Of a DNA stretch of 10,520 nt, positions 1-7,861 are shown piece after piece. Below the pieces are notes generated by a model, which saw only the letters and a program-made list of their open reading frames with translations, had not been told where the DNA came from and did not search any database. The stretch comes from Alphaproteobacteria bacterium (lineage in GTDB: Bacteria > Pseudomonadota > Alphaproteobacteria > UBA2136 > UBA6156). The stretch spans positions 1 to 10,520 of the forward strand of contig JAIXXE010000161.1 in the NCBI GenBank assembly GCA_027490875.1. Direction: 5' to 3'. The position numbers and the translations under genes are program-made. Every line of letters begins with the position of its first letter. Positions within the stretch are counted from its first letter, which is position 1.

Positions 1-42
1 CGCAGCTTTGCATCCCCGCCACCGGTGGTGATCAACCGCCAT
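1..42 (-). CDS. Start of the next operon gene, cut by the window edge
   Basis: An ATG lies 6 bases after the TAA of the Z1 gene on the same strand and opens a frame of 14 codons that runs off the window (MAVDHHRWRGCKAA). No good ribosome binding site is visible, so translation would have to be coupled to the Z1 gene. A second ATG at 13-11 is in another frame. In related MORC-type restriction systems the gene after Z1 often encodes a PD-(D/E)XK nuclease-like protein (DUF4420) or another effector. That identity is inference from context only, since too few residues are present to assign a family. Confidence 0.4.
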   Translation of the reverse strand, partial: MAVDHHRWRGCKAA

Positions 43-48
43 GGAAGA

Positions 49-2829
49 TTAGTCGTCATAATCGTCCTCCTCATCCGGGCTGTCGAAACTTTCCAGTTCT
101 AGCTGCTTCAGCCAGACCTTGTTCACAACATAATCAACGGTGGTTTCATAGTCCCCTCCAGGGAAAGCAATACCAATGGCAGGAATCTGATCCAGAAGGT
201 CCTCTCCAACAGGCTCTTTGCCATCTTTCCCTTTTGGCTGTTTGTGAACAAGTTTGAGAGAATGGAGCATGAGCAACGGACGTCCCCGTACATTCCGGTA
301 ATGGGCATCCGAAATCTCCACTTTATCCTGACCGGGGGTCTTACCCTCTTCAGCCATTTGAGTTGCCTCACCAATCTGTTCAGCCGAGAGGCCGACTGCC
401 TCCGCTCCCCGACCGGAAACCCGCTGTTTATTGGTGATATAGTACCCGGGCTCTTCAGGCGGTTCTTTGGGGGAATAAAGAACATCGCCGGGGAGAAGTC
501 TCCGACCGACAGTCCGCTCCTGCGACAGAATATACGGACTCGAGGAATCCTCAGAAAGATGGAAACGCATATGGCCCTTTTCATTTTTCAAAGAAATGAA
601 GGCGATATCGACTTCCGGGTACTTTTCCGAAACCTTCCGAAGGTAGGCTCGTACAGCCGCTTTATCTATCTGAAGCTTCCGGTGGTATCTGAACTTGAAG
701 AGGAAATCATCAACAACCTCCCAATTGACCGCCTTCCAGAACAGCGCACCATCCAAGGTCTCTCCTTTCCCGGGATATTCCTGTTCCAGCCGGGAATACA
801 ACTCACGGAAAAGGAAGCGGTTCTGTTCAGTGATGTCTCCAACCTTTGGCACAATATGGGATTCTACAAGGCCACCACTGTAGGTTACCTGCAATGGCCT
901 GATCTCCGTATCCCTCATCTTGTTAAGGGCTGTGACCGTCAAAGCATCTGGGTGAGCACGAACATAAAGACCGAACTGTTTGGGTTTTATCCCATCCCGC
1001 CGCATCTGCTTTATGTTTTGTCTGAGTTCCTCGGCAGCCTCTGCTATATGCTCATACCAGCCGATGGAATCTTCGGAGAGATAAACCTTGCAGAGGTCGT
1101 CATAATTGTCCCTATATCCGAACCAGCGTCCCATCTGCATCAGGGTGTCGTACATCTTGGTATTGCGGTACATATAGCTGACTGTGAGACCTTCTAGGGT
1201 AAGACCTCGGGAAAGACTTAGACCACCTACGGCAATAACCGTAAGAGCTTCGTTGTTGTCTTCAGCTTTTCTGTAATCAAGGGATTCGTCAGACTTGCTG
1301 TTGACCACCAGAACCTTGATGACATCCACAGCCTTTGCTAGGACCTTCTGAATTTCAGGCCACTTTTCCTTCAGTGATGAGAATTCTTCATCATATGCCG
1401 CCTTCAGCGCACGCATTTCTCCGTTTTTCATGGCCTCTGCCACCGGCAGGGCATGGTTGTAACGCACAGCCTTTGCCACCGTGGCCAGATAGAAAGAAAT
1501 ATGCTCCCGGACCTGTTTTTGAACATTCACAAACCGCGACACATTCACCATCATGGACGCATGTTTGTTATCCTGCCCCCGCAGCATTCTTATCGCCTTG
1601 GCAACAATGAAGACGTGTATGGCGTTTTTCAGGGAAGGAGGAACATCTGAAACCGGAAAATCCTTAGTCTTATGCGCCAGCGGGATAAAATCCTCAGCAT
1701 CAGTAATGGGCTGGACGATAATGTCCTGCTGTTCCTCGTCAAGAAACACCCTCTCAGCACCGAAATAATTGGTCGGTGCATCTAGGCAGTAAATGAAATC
1801 CCTAGGAAACAGGTCATCATTCAGCATCTCGCTTTCCGAGTCGGGGTTGATGAAAATGTTGGCAAACGGGGTAGCCGTATAGCCGACGTAGCATTTCTTC
1901 TTGAACAACTTGAGAATCTTACGAATTTCCCGGTTCGTCCTGGTCGGATCAATATCAGCCTTGTTGGTGTTGACGGAAGCATTGTCAGCTTCGTCATCAA
2001 TCATCAGCATGGGTACATTGGCGATCTGCTGGGAGGACTCGCGGGTGTTCCATTCCTTAAGCCAGGAATAGAGGTTTGAGAGCGTGGTGACATTCTTCTT
2101 GATAACCACCACCACCGGCTGACTGAATCCCTGAAGGTCGGCCACAATTCCGGTTGCTACCTGCTTGGTGAAATCCTGCTGTGTATTGGTGAGAGATACC
2201 GGGAACTTGTGGTTCCTGTTCTGAACACCTACCCCGATCTCTTTCCTCATCCTGTCCGGGTTGCTGTCTCGGCCCACAAACCCTTCATCAATACGCTGCT
2301 GGGTCTGTTTACGCAGGTTTTCATGAATACCCGCCAGCACAATGATAAGTTTGTAACCGGCATCGGCTGCCCGCGTTATGAGGCCCAGATAATTGGCTGT
2401 CTTACCGGATTGGACATGACCAATCACAAGGCCGCGTCTGTCCCAGCTGTCCGGTTTTTCCGGCTCTTCGAGCAAGCCCAGAATCTTGGCGGTAATATCT
2501 CCAAGGCTATGGGCTACCAGTGGAGGCCAGCCACTGCCTTCAAGATGGTTGGCGTAATCCTTCCAGTAGTGCCATTCTATTTCCCGTTTGGACGGCCATT
2601 CGTCATCATGCTCGGAATCCGTGTCAACCAGAGAGGTACCTTCCCCCATCACAATCACCAAGCGGGCTTCCACCTGGCGGATGACCTTTTCAAGGTCGTC
2701 CCCTTTGACCTCAAAGGCTGGCGCCAGCTTCACGGCCTCGCTTCTGATATCCTCAGCGGTGAGATGCTGGAGATTACGCGACAGAATCAGACCGACAACC
2801 GCATTTTCCAGATATTGCAGATTAGACAT
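49..2829 (-). CDS. Z1-domain superfamily II-like NTPase of a MORC-type restriction system
   Basis: The protein has 926 residues. It carries a P-loop GHVQSGKT (137-144) with the QSGKT form typical of the Z1 family, an acidic DDEAD box (278-282) followed by NAS, a YTATP motif (317-321), and helicase-like motifs SRGLTLEG (540-547) and QMGRWFGYR (565-573). The C-terminus is acidic (DEEDDYDD). Z1 proteins are predicted helicase-like ATPases that act with MutL/MORC-like ATPases and a DNA methyltransferase in restriction systems. The start at 2829 is chosen over an upstream in-frame ATG at 2877 because AAGGAG sits 7 bases before it. The gene overlaps the end of the ATPase gene by 8 bases, so the two are co-translated. 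No frameshift or missing NTPase motif is seen. The family assignment is firm, but the biochemical role is inferred. Confidence 0.93.
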   Translation of the reverse strand: MSNLQYLENAVVGLILSRNLQHLTAEDIRSEAVKLAPAFEVKGDDLEKVIRQVEARLVIVMGEGTSLVDTDSEHDDEWPSKREIEWHYWKDYANHLEGSGWPPLVAHSLGDITAKILGLLEEPEKPDSWDRRGLVIGHVQSGKTANYLGLITRAADAGYKLIIVLAGIHENLRKQTQQRIDEGFVGRDSNPDRMRKEIGVGVQNRNHKFPVSLTNTQQDFTKQVATGIVADLQGFSQPVVVVIKKNVTTLSNLYSWLKEWNTRESSQQIANVPMLMIDDEADNASVNTNKADIDPTRTNREIRKILKLFKKKCYVGYTATPFANIFINPDSESEMLNDDLFPRDFIYCLDAPTNYFGAERVFLDEEQQDIIVQPITDAEDFIPLAHKTKDFPVSDVPPSLKNAIHVFIVAKAIRMLRGQDNKHASMMVNVSRFVNVQKQVREHISFYLATVAKAVRYNHALPVAEAMKNGEMRALKAAYDEEFSSLKEKWPEIQKVLAKAVDVIKVLVVNSKSDESLDYRKAEDNNEALTVIAVGGLSLSRGLTLEGLTVSYMYRNTKMYDTLMQMGRWFGYRDNYDDLCKVYLSEDSIGWYEHIAEAAEELRQNIKQMRRDGIKPKQFGLYVRAHPDALTVTALNKMRDTEIRPLQVTYSGGLVESHIVPKVGDITEQNRFLFRELYSRLEQEYPGKGETLDGALFWKAVNWEVVDDFLFKFRYHRKLQIDKAAVRAYLRKVSEKYPEVDIAFISLKNEKGHMRFHLSEDSSSPYILSQERTVGRRLLPGDVLYSPKEPPEEPGYYITNKQRVSGRGAEAVGLSAEQIGEATQMAEEGKTPGQDKVEISDAHYRNVRGRPLLMLHSLKLVHKQPKGKDGKEPVGEDLLDQIPAIGIAFPGGDYETTVDYVVNKVWLKQLELESFDSPDEEDDYDD

Positions 2830-4300
2830 CGGTTTTCTCCTTGATGATTTTCTCCACCAGCTCAGAGCGGCTGGCAAACGGTTTTATATTTTTCAAAGCG
2901 ATACGCAACTGTTCCGGGGTGACATATCCGGCAGCCATGAGCATGTCTGCGACACTTGAAATCTTCTGGCGGTTTTCCTCCTCATCCAGCTCTAGGCCAC
3001 GGCTTAGACCTTTGGGATCGCTTGAATAGTCCGAATAAATTGCATCAACCGGCATGGAAAGCTCAATGATACTGGACAGCTCCTTGAATGCATCCACCTG
3101 CTGGTCTGTGAGAGAATGCAGGAAAGCTGCCACGGCAGGGCTTTCCAGATTGACCTTGTAGGCTATGCCGTTACGGGCTGGGAACCTGATCCAGACAGGC
3201 TCTGGTACGCTGTCAAACAACCGCTGCCCGCGGCCGGAGTGAACCCTGGTACTTCTGTCCGTGATACGCCCCAGAATCCTTTTCAGTTCTTCCCGGACCT
3301 GATGTGGTGGGTGAGCGCGTGATTTCTTGATATCAATGGTCCAGAACTCATCCAGCGTATTGGGGAAATCGATTCTGACCCGTGCCAGCTTGGTCAACTC
3401 ACTCTTGGGTACCAGACGGAACCATTCCCCCCATACCATCAGGCGGTTGTTGCGGTAGATGTAAACTCCTTGGTTATTCAGAAAATCGCTCCTGTCCTTG
3501 TAAAAGTCATATTCCGCAGGAGAAAGCTTGGAGTGATGGGGAAGAATATAGGGTTGGACATGGATTTCATCGCCACCGACACGCAGAGTTTCCTCCGGCA
3601 TCAGCTGGGTTGCCTTGTTGTTCAGACAGAAAGGATCAAACGGAGTCAGTTCATGACCATTGATGGAGATTTTCAGCTTCGGCTTGCCTTTAATGCCTTC
3701 CATAAAACGCTGAAAAACCAGAGAGAGATGTTTATCAATATCTTCCAGCTTGGCATACAGGACAGATTCATTTGCTTCCTTACCGCCATTTTCTGAAAGG
3801 CGATCAAGCTTTTCCCAGAGTACCAGCGTGCCGTTCTTACCGATTTTGTCGGCATAAGCCACTTTAGCAATGTCCTCAGTATCGAGCAGCTTGATAATCC
3901 AGTCATCCTTTTCGGCAACGAAGTCCAAGTCCCACTCCGCACCGGCCAACTTGCCATTACGCCTGCTGACCACCGTCATCTTCCTGCACTGAGAGAAAGA
4001 GGCCGTCTTGAGACCCAGCCCGAACCGACCAAGATCGCCCTTCTGGCGGGCGTGGCGCGGATTCTGCGAGCCATGCCGCATTGCTACTATAAGTTCATCC
4101 TCGGTCATCCCCTTACCATCATCCAGAATGGCCATGCAAAATGGCTGTTTATTCGGAAGGAGCCAGATATCCACGGTCTGCGCCTGAGCCGTGATGCTGT
4201 TGTCAATCAGGTCAGCCACGGCAGTTTCAAGGGAATAGCCTACATCCCGCATCGATTCTGTAAGGGCAGCAGCCTTAGGGGGAAGAGTGCGCTCTCTCAT
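2822..4300 (-). CDS. GHKL (MutL/MORC-like) ATPase of the restriction operon
   Basis: The 492-residue protein begins with a GHKL ATP-binding fold. The N-box is ADLIDNS (29-35, with D33 and N34 expected to hold Mg and ATP), the second motif is DDGKGM (60-65), and the glycine-rich lid is GRFGLGLKTAS (91-101). Families with this fold (MutL, Hsp90, gyrase B, MORC) dimerise on ATP binding and clamp or move DNA. The middle and C-terminal parts show no nuclease motif that I can identify, so this is the ATPase component rather than the cutter. Its ATG shares one base with the TGA of the methyltransferase gene (TGATG), and its own end overlaps the Z1 start. This tight packing argues for a fixed stoichiometry in one complex. 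Assignment to the restriction-associated MORC group rests on the neighbours. Confidence 0.92.
   Translation of the reverse strand: MRERTLPPKAAALTESMRDVGYSLETAVADLIDNSITAQAQTVDIWLLPNKQPFCMAILDDGKGMTEDELIVAMRHGSQNPRHARQKGDLGRFGLGLKTASFSQCRKMTVVSRRNGKLAGAEWDLDFVAEKDDWIIKLLDTEDIAKVAYADKIGKNGTLVLWEKLDRLSENGGKEANESVLYAKLEDIDKHLSLVFQRFMEGIKGKPKLKISINGHELTPFDPFCLNNKATQLMPEETLRVGGDEIHVQPYILPHHSKLSPAEYDFYKDRSDFLNNQGVYIYRNNRLMVWGEWFRLVPKSELTKLARVRIDFPNTLDEFWTIDIKKSRAHPPHQVREELKRILGRITDRSTRVHSGRGQRLFDSVPEPVWIRFPARNGIAYKVNLESPAVAAFLHSLTDQQVDAFKELSSIIELSMPVDAIYSDYSSDPKGLSRGLELDEEENRQKISSVADMLMAAGYVTPEQLRIALKNIKPFASRSELVEKIIKEKTDV
2837..2842 (-). promoter_or_regulatory. Ribosome binding site that sets the Z1 start
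   Basis: AAGGAG on the minus strand, 7 bases before the ATG at 2829 and inside the end of the ATPase gene. It shows that the 926-residue start is right rather than the in-frame ATG at 2877. Confidence 0.8.
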
Positions 4301-5826
4301 CAGTCGGGCATTTCATCCAGCACGGTTTGTATAATCTTAGCAATCTTCGCAGCCAAGAATGAAGGAACAGCATTACCTACTTGGTGGTATTGGGCAGTCC
4401 GGTTACCTTCAAACTTGTAATTATCCGGGAAGGTTTGGAGACGGGCGGCCTCACGGACGGTCAAACTGCGGCATTGTAATGGGTCATAGTGGATGAAGTA
4501 ATGCCCATCTTTGCTGATATGAGAAGTGATGGTGGTGGAAACTCTGTCCGGCATCTGAACACGGAAACGGTCTGCAAAGACGATATCGCCTTCCGGATCA
4601 TGGACATTCTTGTGATTGGGAAGAAGCTTCTCAGGGAAATCCATGATCTTTGGAGTTCGACCCCGTACCTTTGCGAAGGTCGCGGCGAAGAAATAACGAT
4701 GCAAGTCGGATTCCATATGGCTTCGTGCCTGATGGTCAGGTATATGCCGGATATTGGGATCAGCAAACCAGTCCGTCATGACAAGCGGAGCCTTGTAAAA
4801 AGACGATGAGGAGTATTCGGGCATATCTTGCCGCAGATAAATCTTCGCCTGTTGGCCTACATCTGCCAGACCATCCTTCATCATATGTTTGAACCAGGGA
4901 GTTTGGGCACAGGCAAGAAGGTTTTCCTCCCACTGACTGAAAACATCTTTCTGACGGGAAATAGTGCTTCTGATCTTGGGAAGACCCCCAATAATCTGCC
5001 TAACTGTCGGGGCTTCGGTTTTTTCCAATACTCTAGGCCGAACATCAATATCTGACCGGACACCCACAATAAACATCCTGTGACGCGCTTGGGGAACACC
5101 GTATTCCTCGGCCTTGACCAAAAAGTCGGCTGGGTCAATGTCTTCTGTGACATGCCCCTCCTTAGTGAGAGAGTAGAGCTTATAGGATAAACCATTCTCA
5201 TAGTCTGAAACAGCTTTTTTGGGCTTGGAAAGATCTTTGAGAATCCTGTAAATCACAGGCTGCTTGTCAACTTTTGCAGACAGGAGACCTTTTACATTCT
5301 CCATAACGAAAACGGGAGGAGCATGGTCAACAATGATTTTCAGGTATTCCCGATACAGAAAGTGCCTTTCATCTTTCTCGAACTCGGGATTTCCTTTCAT
5401 CCTGGCCCGTCCCACAAGGGAATATGCTTGGCAGGGTGGACCACCCACCAGCGCCCATTTTCTACATCCCTGCAGCCGCTTCTGAATAAGCTTCTGAACC
5501 TCCTCATGGCTGTCTGGCCCAAGAGATATCCTCAAAGCAGTCTCTCCGGCCTCTGTAAACTGTTTGGGGAACTTTTCCGCCAACGTCGCCAGAGAAATCT
5601 CTCCGGCAACATACTGATAATATTCCACAGAGACCTTATCTGCTTGAAAATGATGAAAGAAATGGCGCAACCTCAGAGTCTGATGGGCATGAATATCTCG
5701 CTCAATAGCAACTACGGATTTAAATACAGGTTGACCACGTTTCCCAACAATGGATGAAAATCCTTCACCTAATCCGCCAGGTCCTGCAAAAAGATCAACC
5801 ACTGGATAGGTAAATGATTTAATCAT
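4300..5826 (-). CDS. C5-cytosine DNA methyltransferase (Dcm/HpaII-type family)
   Basis: The protein has 508 residues and a complete set of C5-methyltransferase motifs: the SAM-binding loop DLFAGPGG (11-18), GGPPCQ (128-133) with catalytic Cys132, ENVKG (176-180), QARHR (246-250), REAARLQTFP (458-467) and QVGNAVP (482-488). It transfers a methyl group from SAM to carbon 5 of cytosine. The region from about 260 to 440 holds the target recognition part and decides the site, which cannot be read from sequence. It is longer than a minimal enzyme of this family because of the spacing between motifs I and IV and the large recognition region. The ATG at 5826 has only a weak AAGA-like ribosome site. 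It is the first gene of the overlapping trio and would protect host DNA from the system. Confidence 0.96.
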   Translation of the reverse strand: MIKSFTYPVVDLFAGPGGLGEGFSSIVGKRGQPVFKSVVAIERDIHAHQTLRLRHFFHHFQADKVSVEYYQYVAGEISLATLAEKFPKQFTEAGETALRISLGPDSHEEVQKLIQKRLQGCRKWALVGGPPCQAYSLVGRARMKGNPEFEKDERHFLYREYLKIIVDHAPPVFVMENVKGLLSAKVDKQPVIYRILKDLSKPKKAVSDYENGLSYKLYSLTKEGHVTEDIDPADFLVKAEEYGVPQARHRMFIVGVRSDIDVRPRVLEKTEAPTVRQIIGGLPKIRSTISRQKDVFSQWEENLLACAQTPWFKHMMKDGLADVGQQAKIYLRQDMPEYSSSSFYKAPLVMTDWFADPNIRHIPDHQARSHMESDLHRYFFAATFAKVRGRTPKIMDFPEKLLPNHKNVHDPEGDIVFADRFRVQMPDRVSTTITSHISKDGHYFIHYDPLQCRSLTVREAARLQTFPDNYKFEGNRTAQYHQVGNAVPSFLAAKIAKIIQTVLDEMPD

Positions 5827-5875
5827 TTCTTAACTTTTATTCTTTGTTCACGATTGAGCCAGTGAAGAATCGGCA

Positions 5876-6907
5876 TTAATGGGGGTCCTTAATTTTAGTG
5901 GGTTTGGTTTTTTCAACCAATTTATCAAAATCGGACTTAAAACGGAGGTCTTGCTCCACCCGGAAGTGTTCGTATTCCTGCTCCGCCAACTGCTTGGCTG
6001 CTTCCGCTGAAACACTACCAGGGCTTTCCATGATCTCGTATTCATTGAAAGCAAGGAAGGCATCCAGTTTAGCCACCCAATCCTCCATTTTCATAAGTCG
6101 GTGGCGCGTCGCCTGTAACTCGGCAAAATCCAGGTACATCGTCACCATCCGGTTCAATTCCCCCAGCTCCTGTTCGCTGAGATAGTTTTTGGCCACAGTA
6201 ACGTCGCTCTTTAAAATCTTGCCACTGGGGGCATTTTTCCAGGTCATCAGTCCCATATTGGGCTTGTTCCGGCTTACCCGGTTCTGAATGACCTCAGCTG
6301 CCGTGTGGCCGTGAATAGCCCAATGGAGCTTGTTCTGCACAGTGGCATAAAAGGTTTGGGTAATATCCGACTGCGGGTCGTAATCAGCCGAACACTGGGC
6401 ATAGATATCAGTAATCTTTTGATAAAAACGCCGTTCAGAAGCCCGAATCTCACGGATACGCTCCAACAGCTCCTCAAAGTAGTCGATGCCAAACTTATTA
6501 CCGTTCTTGAGCCGCTCATCATCCAGCACAAAACCCTTTATGATGAATTCCCGCAGAGTTTGAGTTGCCCAAATACGGAACTGGGTGGCTTCCTTGGAGT
6601 TCACCCTGTACCCAACAGCAATAATGGCATCTAGGCTGTAATATTGGGTATCGTATTTCTTGCCGTCAGCGGCAGTTGTTTCCAAAATGGAAATAACTGA
6701 ATCCTCGCGCAACTCCCCGGTGTCAAAGATATTCTTTAAATGCTTGCTGACAGCAGGAGGTTGGAGCCCAAACAACTCAGCCATGCGCTTTTGGCTGAGC
6801 CACAAAGTTTCATCTTGATACAAAACATCCATTTTGACCCGTTTATCTGGGGTCGTGTAAATGAGGATTTCGGCTTCAAGGCTAGGGGTGCGGTTAACGG
6901 GAGCCAT
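5876..6907 (-). CDS. rhuM: RhuM-family protein (virulence_RhuM domain)
   Basis: The 343-residue product shows the RhuM signature: ETLWLSQKRMAELFG (33-47), SKHLKNIFDTGEL (54-66), SLDAIIAVGYRVNS (91-104), QFRIWATQTLREFIIKGFVLDDERLKNG (in pieces across 109-136) and a helical C-terminus. The segment WLSQKRMAELFG...SKHLKNI looks like a helix-turn-helix that could bind DNA. The ATG at 6907 is preferred over a TTG at 6934 because GGGGA lies about 10 bases before it. RhuM was named from a Salmonella pathogenicity island. Its biochemical role is unknown, but the family is frequent in islands beside restriction systems. It lies 49 bases upstream of the methyltransferase gene on the same strand with no clear terminator between, so it may lead the operon and could regulate it. 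That role is inference. Confidence 0.9.
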   Translation of the reverse strand: MAPVNRTPSLEAEILIYTTPDKRVKMDVLYQDETLWLSQKRMAELFGLQPPAVSKHLKNIFDTGELREDSVISILETTAADGKKYDTQYYSLDAIIAVGYRVNSKEATQFRIWATQTLREFIIKGFVLDDERLKNGNKFGIDYFEELLERIREIRASERRFYQKITDIYAQCSADYDPQSDITQTFYATVQNKLHWAIHGHTAAEVIQNRVSRNKPNMGLMTWKNAPSGKILKSDVTVAKNYLSEQELGELNRMVTMYLDFAELQATRHRLMKMEDWVAKLDAFLAFNEYEIMESPGSVSAEAAKQLAEQEYEHFRVEQDLRFKSDFDKLVEKTKPTKIKDPH

Positions 6908-6934
6908 TAATGTGCCATCCCCAATTTCCGACAA

Positions 6935-7096
6935 GTATTAATCAACAACATATAAGTTCCCCTTAAGCTAAAGCGAAACTTAGCATAAATTCAAAAGAAT
7001 TGAACCTATGGAGAGTAGGTTTTATTTCTTAATAAGCTTCTATTTCTCTTGATAATCAACTTAATTGAAGCATCCATGGTCTCGAAAGGAACCGCA
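6935..7096. promoter_or_regulatory. AT-rich divergent intergenic region with clustered inverted repeats
   Basis: This region lies between rhuM (leftward) and a small plus-strand gene. It holds GCTAA/TTAGC at 6967-6971 and 6980-6984, TTCAA/TTGAA at 6990-6994 and 7000-7004 (overlapping an AATTC/GAATT pair), and AACCTA/TAGGTT at 7003-7008 and 7016-7021 followed by a T-rich stretch. All arms are perfect but only 5-6 bases long. Promoters for both directions are expected here. No -35/-10 pair is convincing enough to place. The repeats could be operators for a protein such as RhuM, which is speculation. Confidence 0.4.
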
Positions 7097-7321
7097 ATGA
7101 CCAAGCAAAACCCCGACATTACGCTGCAGGCCATCACCGCCAACCTGGCTGCCCTGAGCGATGTGCTGCAGGTGGCCTCCACCCGCGCCGCCGAAGGGCT
7201 GAAATATGCCCATCAAGGCGAGCAAAACATGGCCATCGGCAGCGCCTACGACCTTGACGAGCTGCTGGCCCAGGCCACCGCGCTGTTTGGCGCCGCCATG
7301 GCCCTGCACCGAAAAAGGTAA
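7097..7321 (+). CDS. Small helical protein of unknown function (74 aa)
   Basis: The start ATG at 7097 has AAAGGA 6 bases upstream; the frame stays open further 5' but those codons lie in AT-rich intergenic sequence, so the later start is chosen. The product (from MTKQNPDITLQAITANL to ALHRKR) is rich in alanine, leucine and glutamine. It reads as two or three amphipathic helices without cysteine, signal peptide or membrane segment. The gene is clearly GC-rich with strong G/C at third positions, unlike the AT-rich DNA on both sides, which supports real coding and a separate origin. I do not recognise a family. It is 48 bases ahead of the next small gene on the same strand. Confidence 0.65.
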   Translation: MTKQNPDITLQAITANLAALSDVLQVASTRAAEGLKYAHQGEQNMAIGSAYDLDELLAQATALFGAAMALHRKR

Positions 7322-7369
7322 TCTTATACTGCTTGTCTAACATATAATTAATCGATTAAACTTTGGCTT

Positions 7370-7606
7370 ATGAAAAAACCAATCGCGGAAAGAACAACTG
7401 AAGAGCTTGAACTGGGTATTGCTCAACGTATCTTTGGAGAGAAGAATCTACCTTTAGTTCAGTTAGAACTTGAAAAACGTCGAAGGAATCATGCTGATAA
7501 ACAACATCAAGAACTTGTAGAAGCATATCGAGAAGGACAAGCTAAGGCATTTTTTGTCCATTGGTTCGGAAAAATTTGGCGTGCGATTACAGGTATAGGG
7601 AACTAA
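7370..7606 (+). CDS. Small charged protein of unknown function (78 aa)
   Basis: The product begins MKKPIAERTTEELELGIAQR. A charged helical stretch (about residues 8-60, rich in Glu, Lys, Arg and Gln) is followed by a short hydrophobic, aromatic C-terminus (AFFVHWFGKIWRAITGIGN). That end could be an amphipathic membrane-binding helix, but it is too short and polar to call a membrane span. The gene is AT-rich compared with all its neighbours, a sign of separate acquisition. No clear ribosome binding site precedes the ATG. A TATAAT at 7343-7348 lies 21 bases before it but lacks a good -35 partner. No family is recognised. A short toxin or a phage-derived protein is possible, but nothing specific supports either. 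Confidence 0.55.
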   Translation: MKKPIAERTTEELELGIAQRIFGEKNLPLVQLELEKRRRNHADKQHQELVEAYREGQAKAFFVHWFGKIWRAITGIGN

Positions 7607-7637
7607 CTTTAGCGAATTTGTAGCGCCGGTTAGTTTT
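7601..7637 (+). terminator. Weak stem at the end of the 78-aa gene
   Basis: AACTAAC at 7601-7607, which includes the TAA stop, is the exact reverse complement of GTTAGTT at 7629-7635, with a 21-base loop and a run of four T. The stem is AT-rich and the T tract is short, so termination would be weak. Confidence 0.2.
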
Positions 7638-7861
7638 CAAATCCCTGCGACGTATTCTGCGAACCCAGTTCGCAGCCCCGACATAACTGAACAAGCCAAG
7701 AACACCGCCACTTTATGCCAACGCCTGCGTGAGGTGCGAACCCGGATTTTTCGCCTAACGCTGGCGACATCCTGCGCCTTAGCCCGCCGCATAAAGGGAA
7801 GGGCCAGGAAGGACCCGTGCCGCTCAGGCCGGGAGATTACGCTGCTTTCTGTAAGCTTCAC
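7637..7861 (-). CDS. Doubtful 74-codon ORF overlapping the coiled-coil gene
   Basis: This frame (MKLTESSVISRPERHGSFLA at the N-terminus, GFAEYVAGI at the end) overlaps the last 38 bases of the coiled-coil gene in another frame. It contains many Arg residues and no recognisable domain. No good ribosome site is seen, although reinitiation after the upstream gene is possible. It may be an open frame in conserved non-coding DNA rather than a gene. It is listed because nothing else explains 7640-7823. Confidence 0.2.
   Translation of the reverse strand: MKLTESSVISRPERHGSFLALPFMRRAKAQDVASVRRKIRVRTSRRRWHKVAVFLACSVMSGLRTGFAEYVAGI
7657..7675. repeat. Perfect 8-bp hairpin in the 7607-7823 non-coding stretch
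   Basis: CTGCGAAC at 7657-7664 and GTTCGCAG at 7668-7675 are exact reverse complements around a 3-base loop. Neither strand has a T tract after it, so it is not a standard terminator. It lies where an AT-rich gene on the left gives way to GC-rich DNA on the right, so it could mark an old junction or a protein binding site. Confidence 0.5.

Noticed and set aside
244..1197. Plus-strand ORF of 317 codons
   Set aside because: It lies wholly inside the Z1 gene on the other strand, has no recognisable domain or ribosome site, and shows no coding pattern of its own.
2209..2959. Two long plus-strand ORFs
   Set aside because: They lie antisense to the N-terminal part of the Z1 gene and the end of the ATPase gene, whose motifs are clear.
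7734..7770. Integron attC-like core (GCCTAAC, matching RYYYAAC)
   Set aside because: No partner GTTRRRY at the proper distance and no imperfect palindrome joining the two, so it is a chance match.
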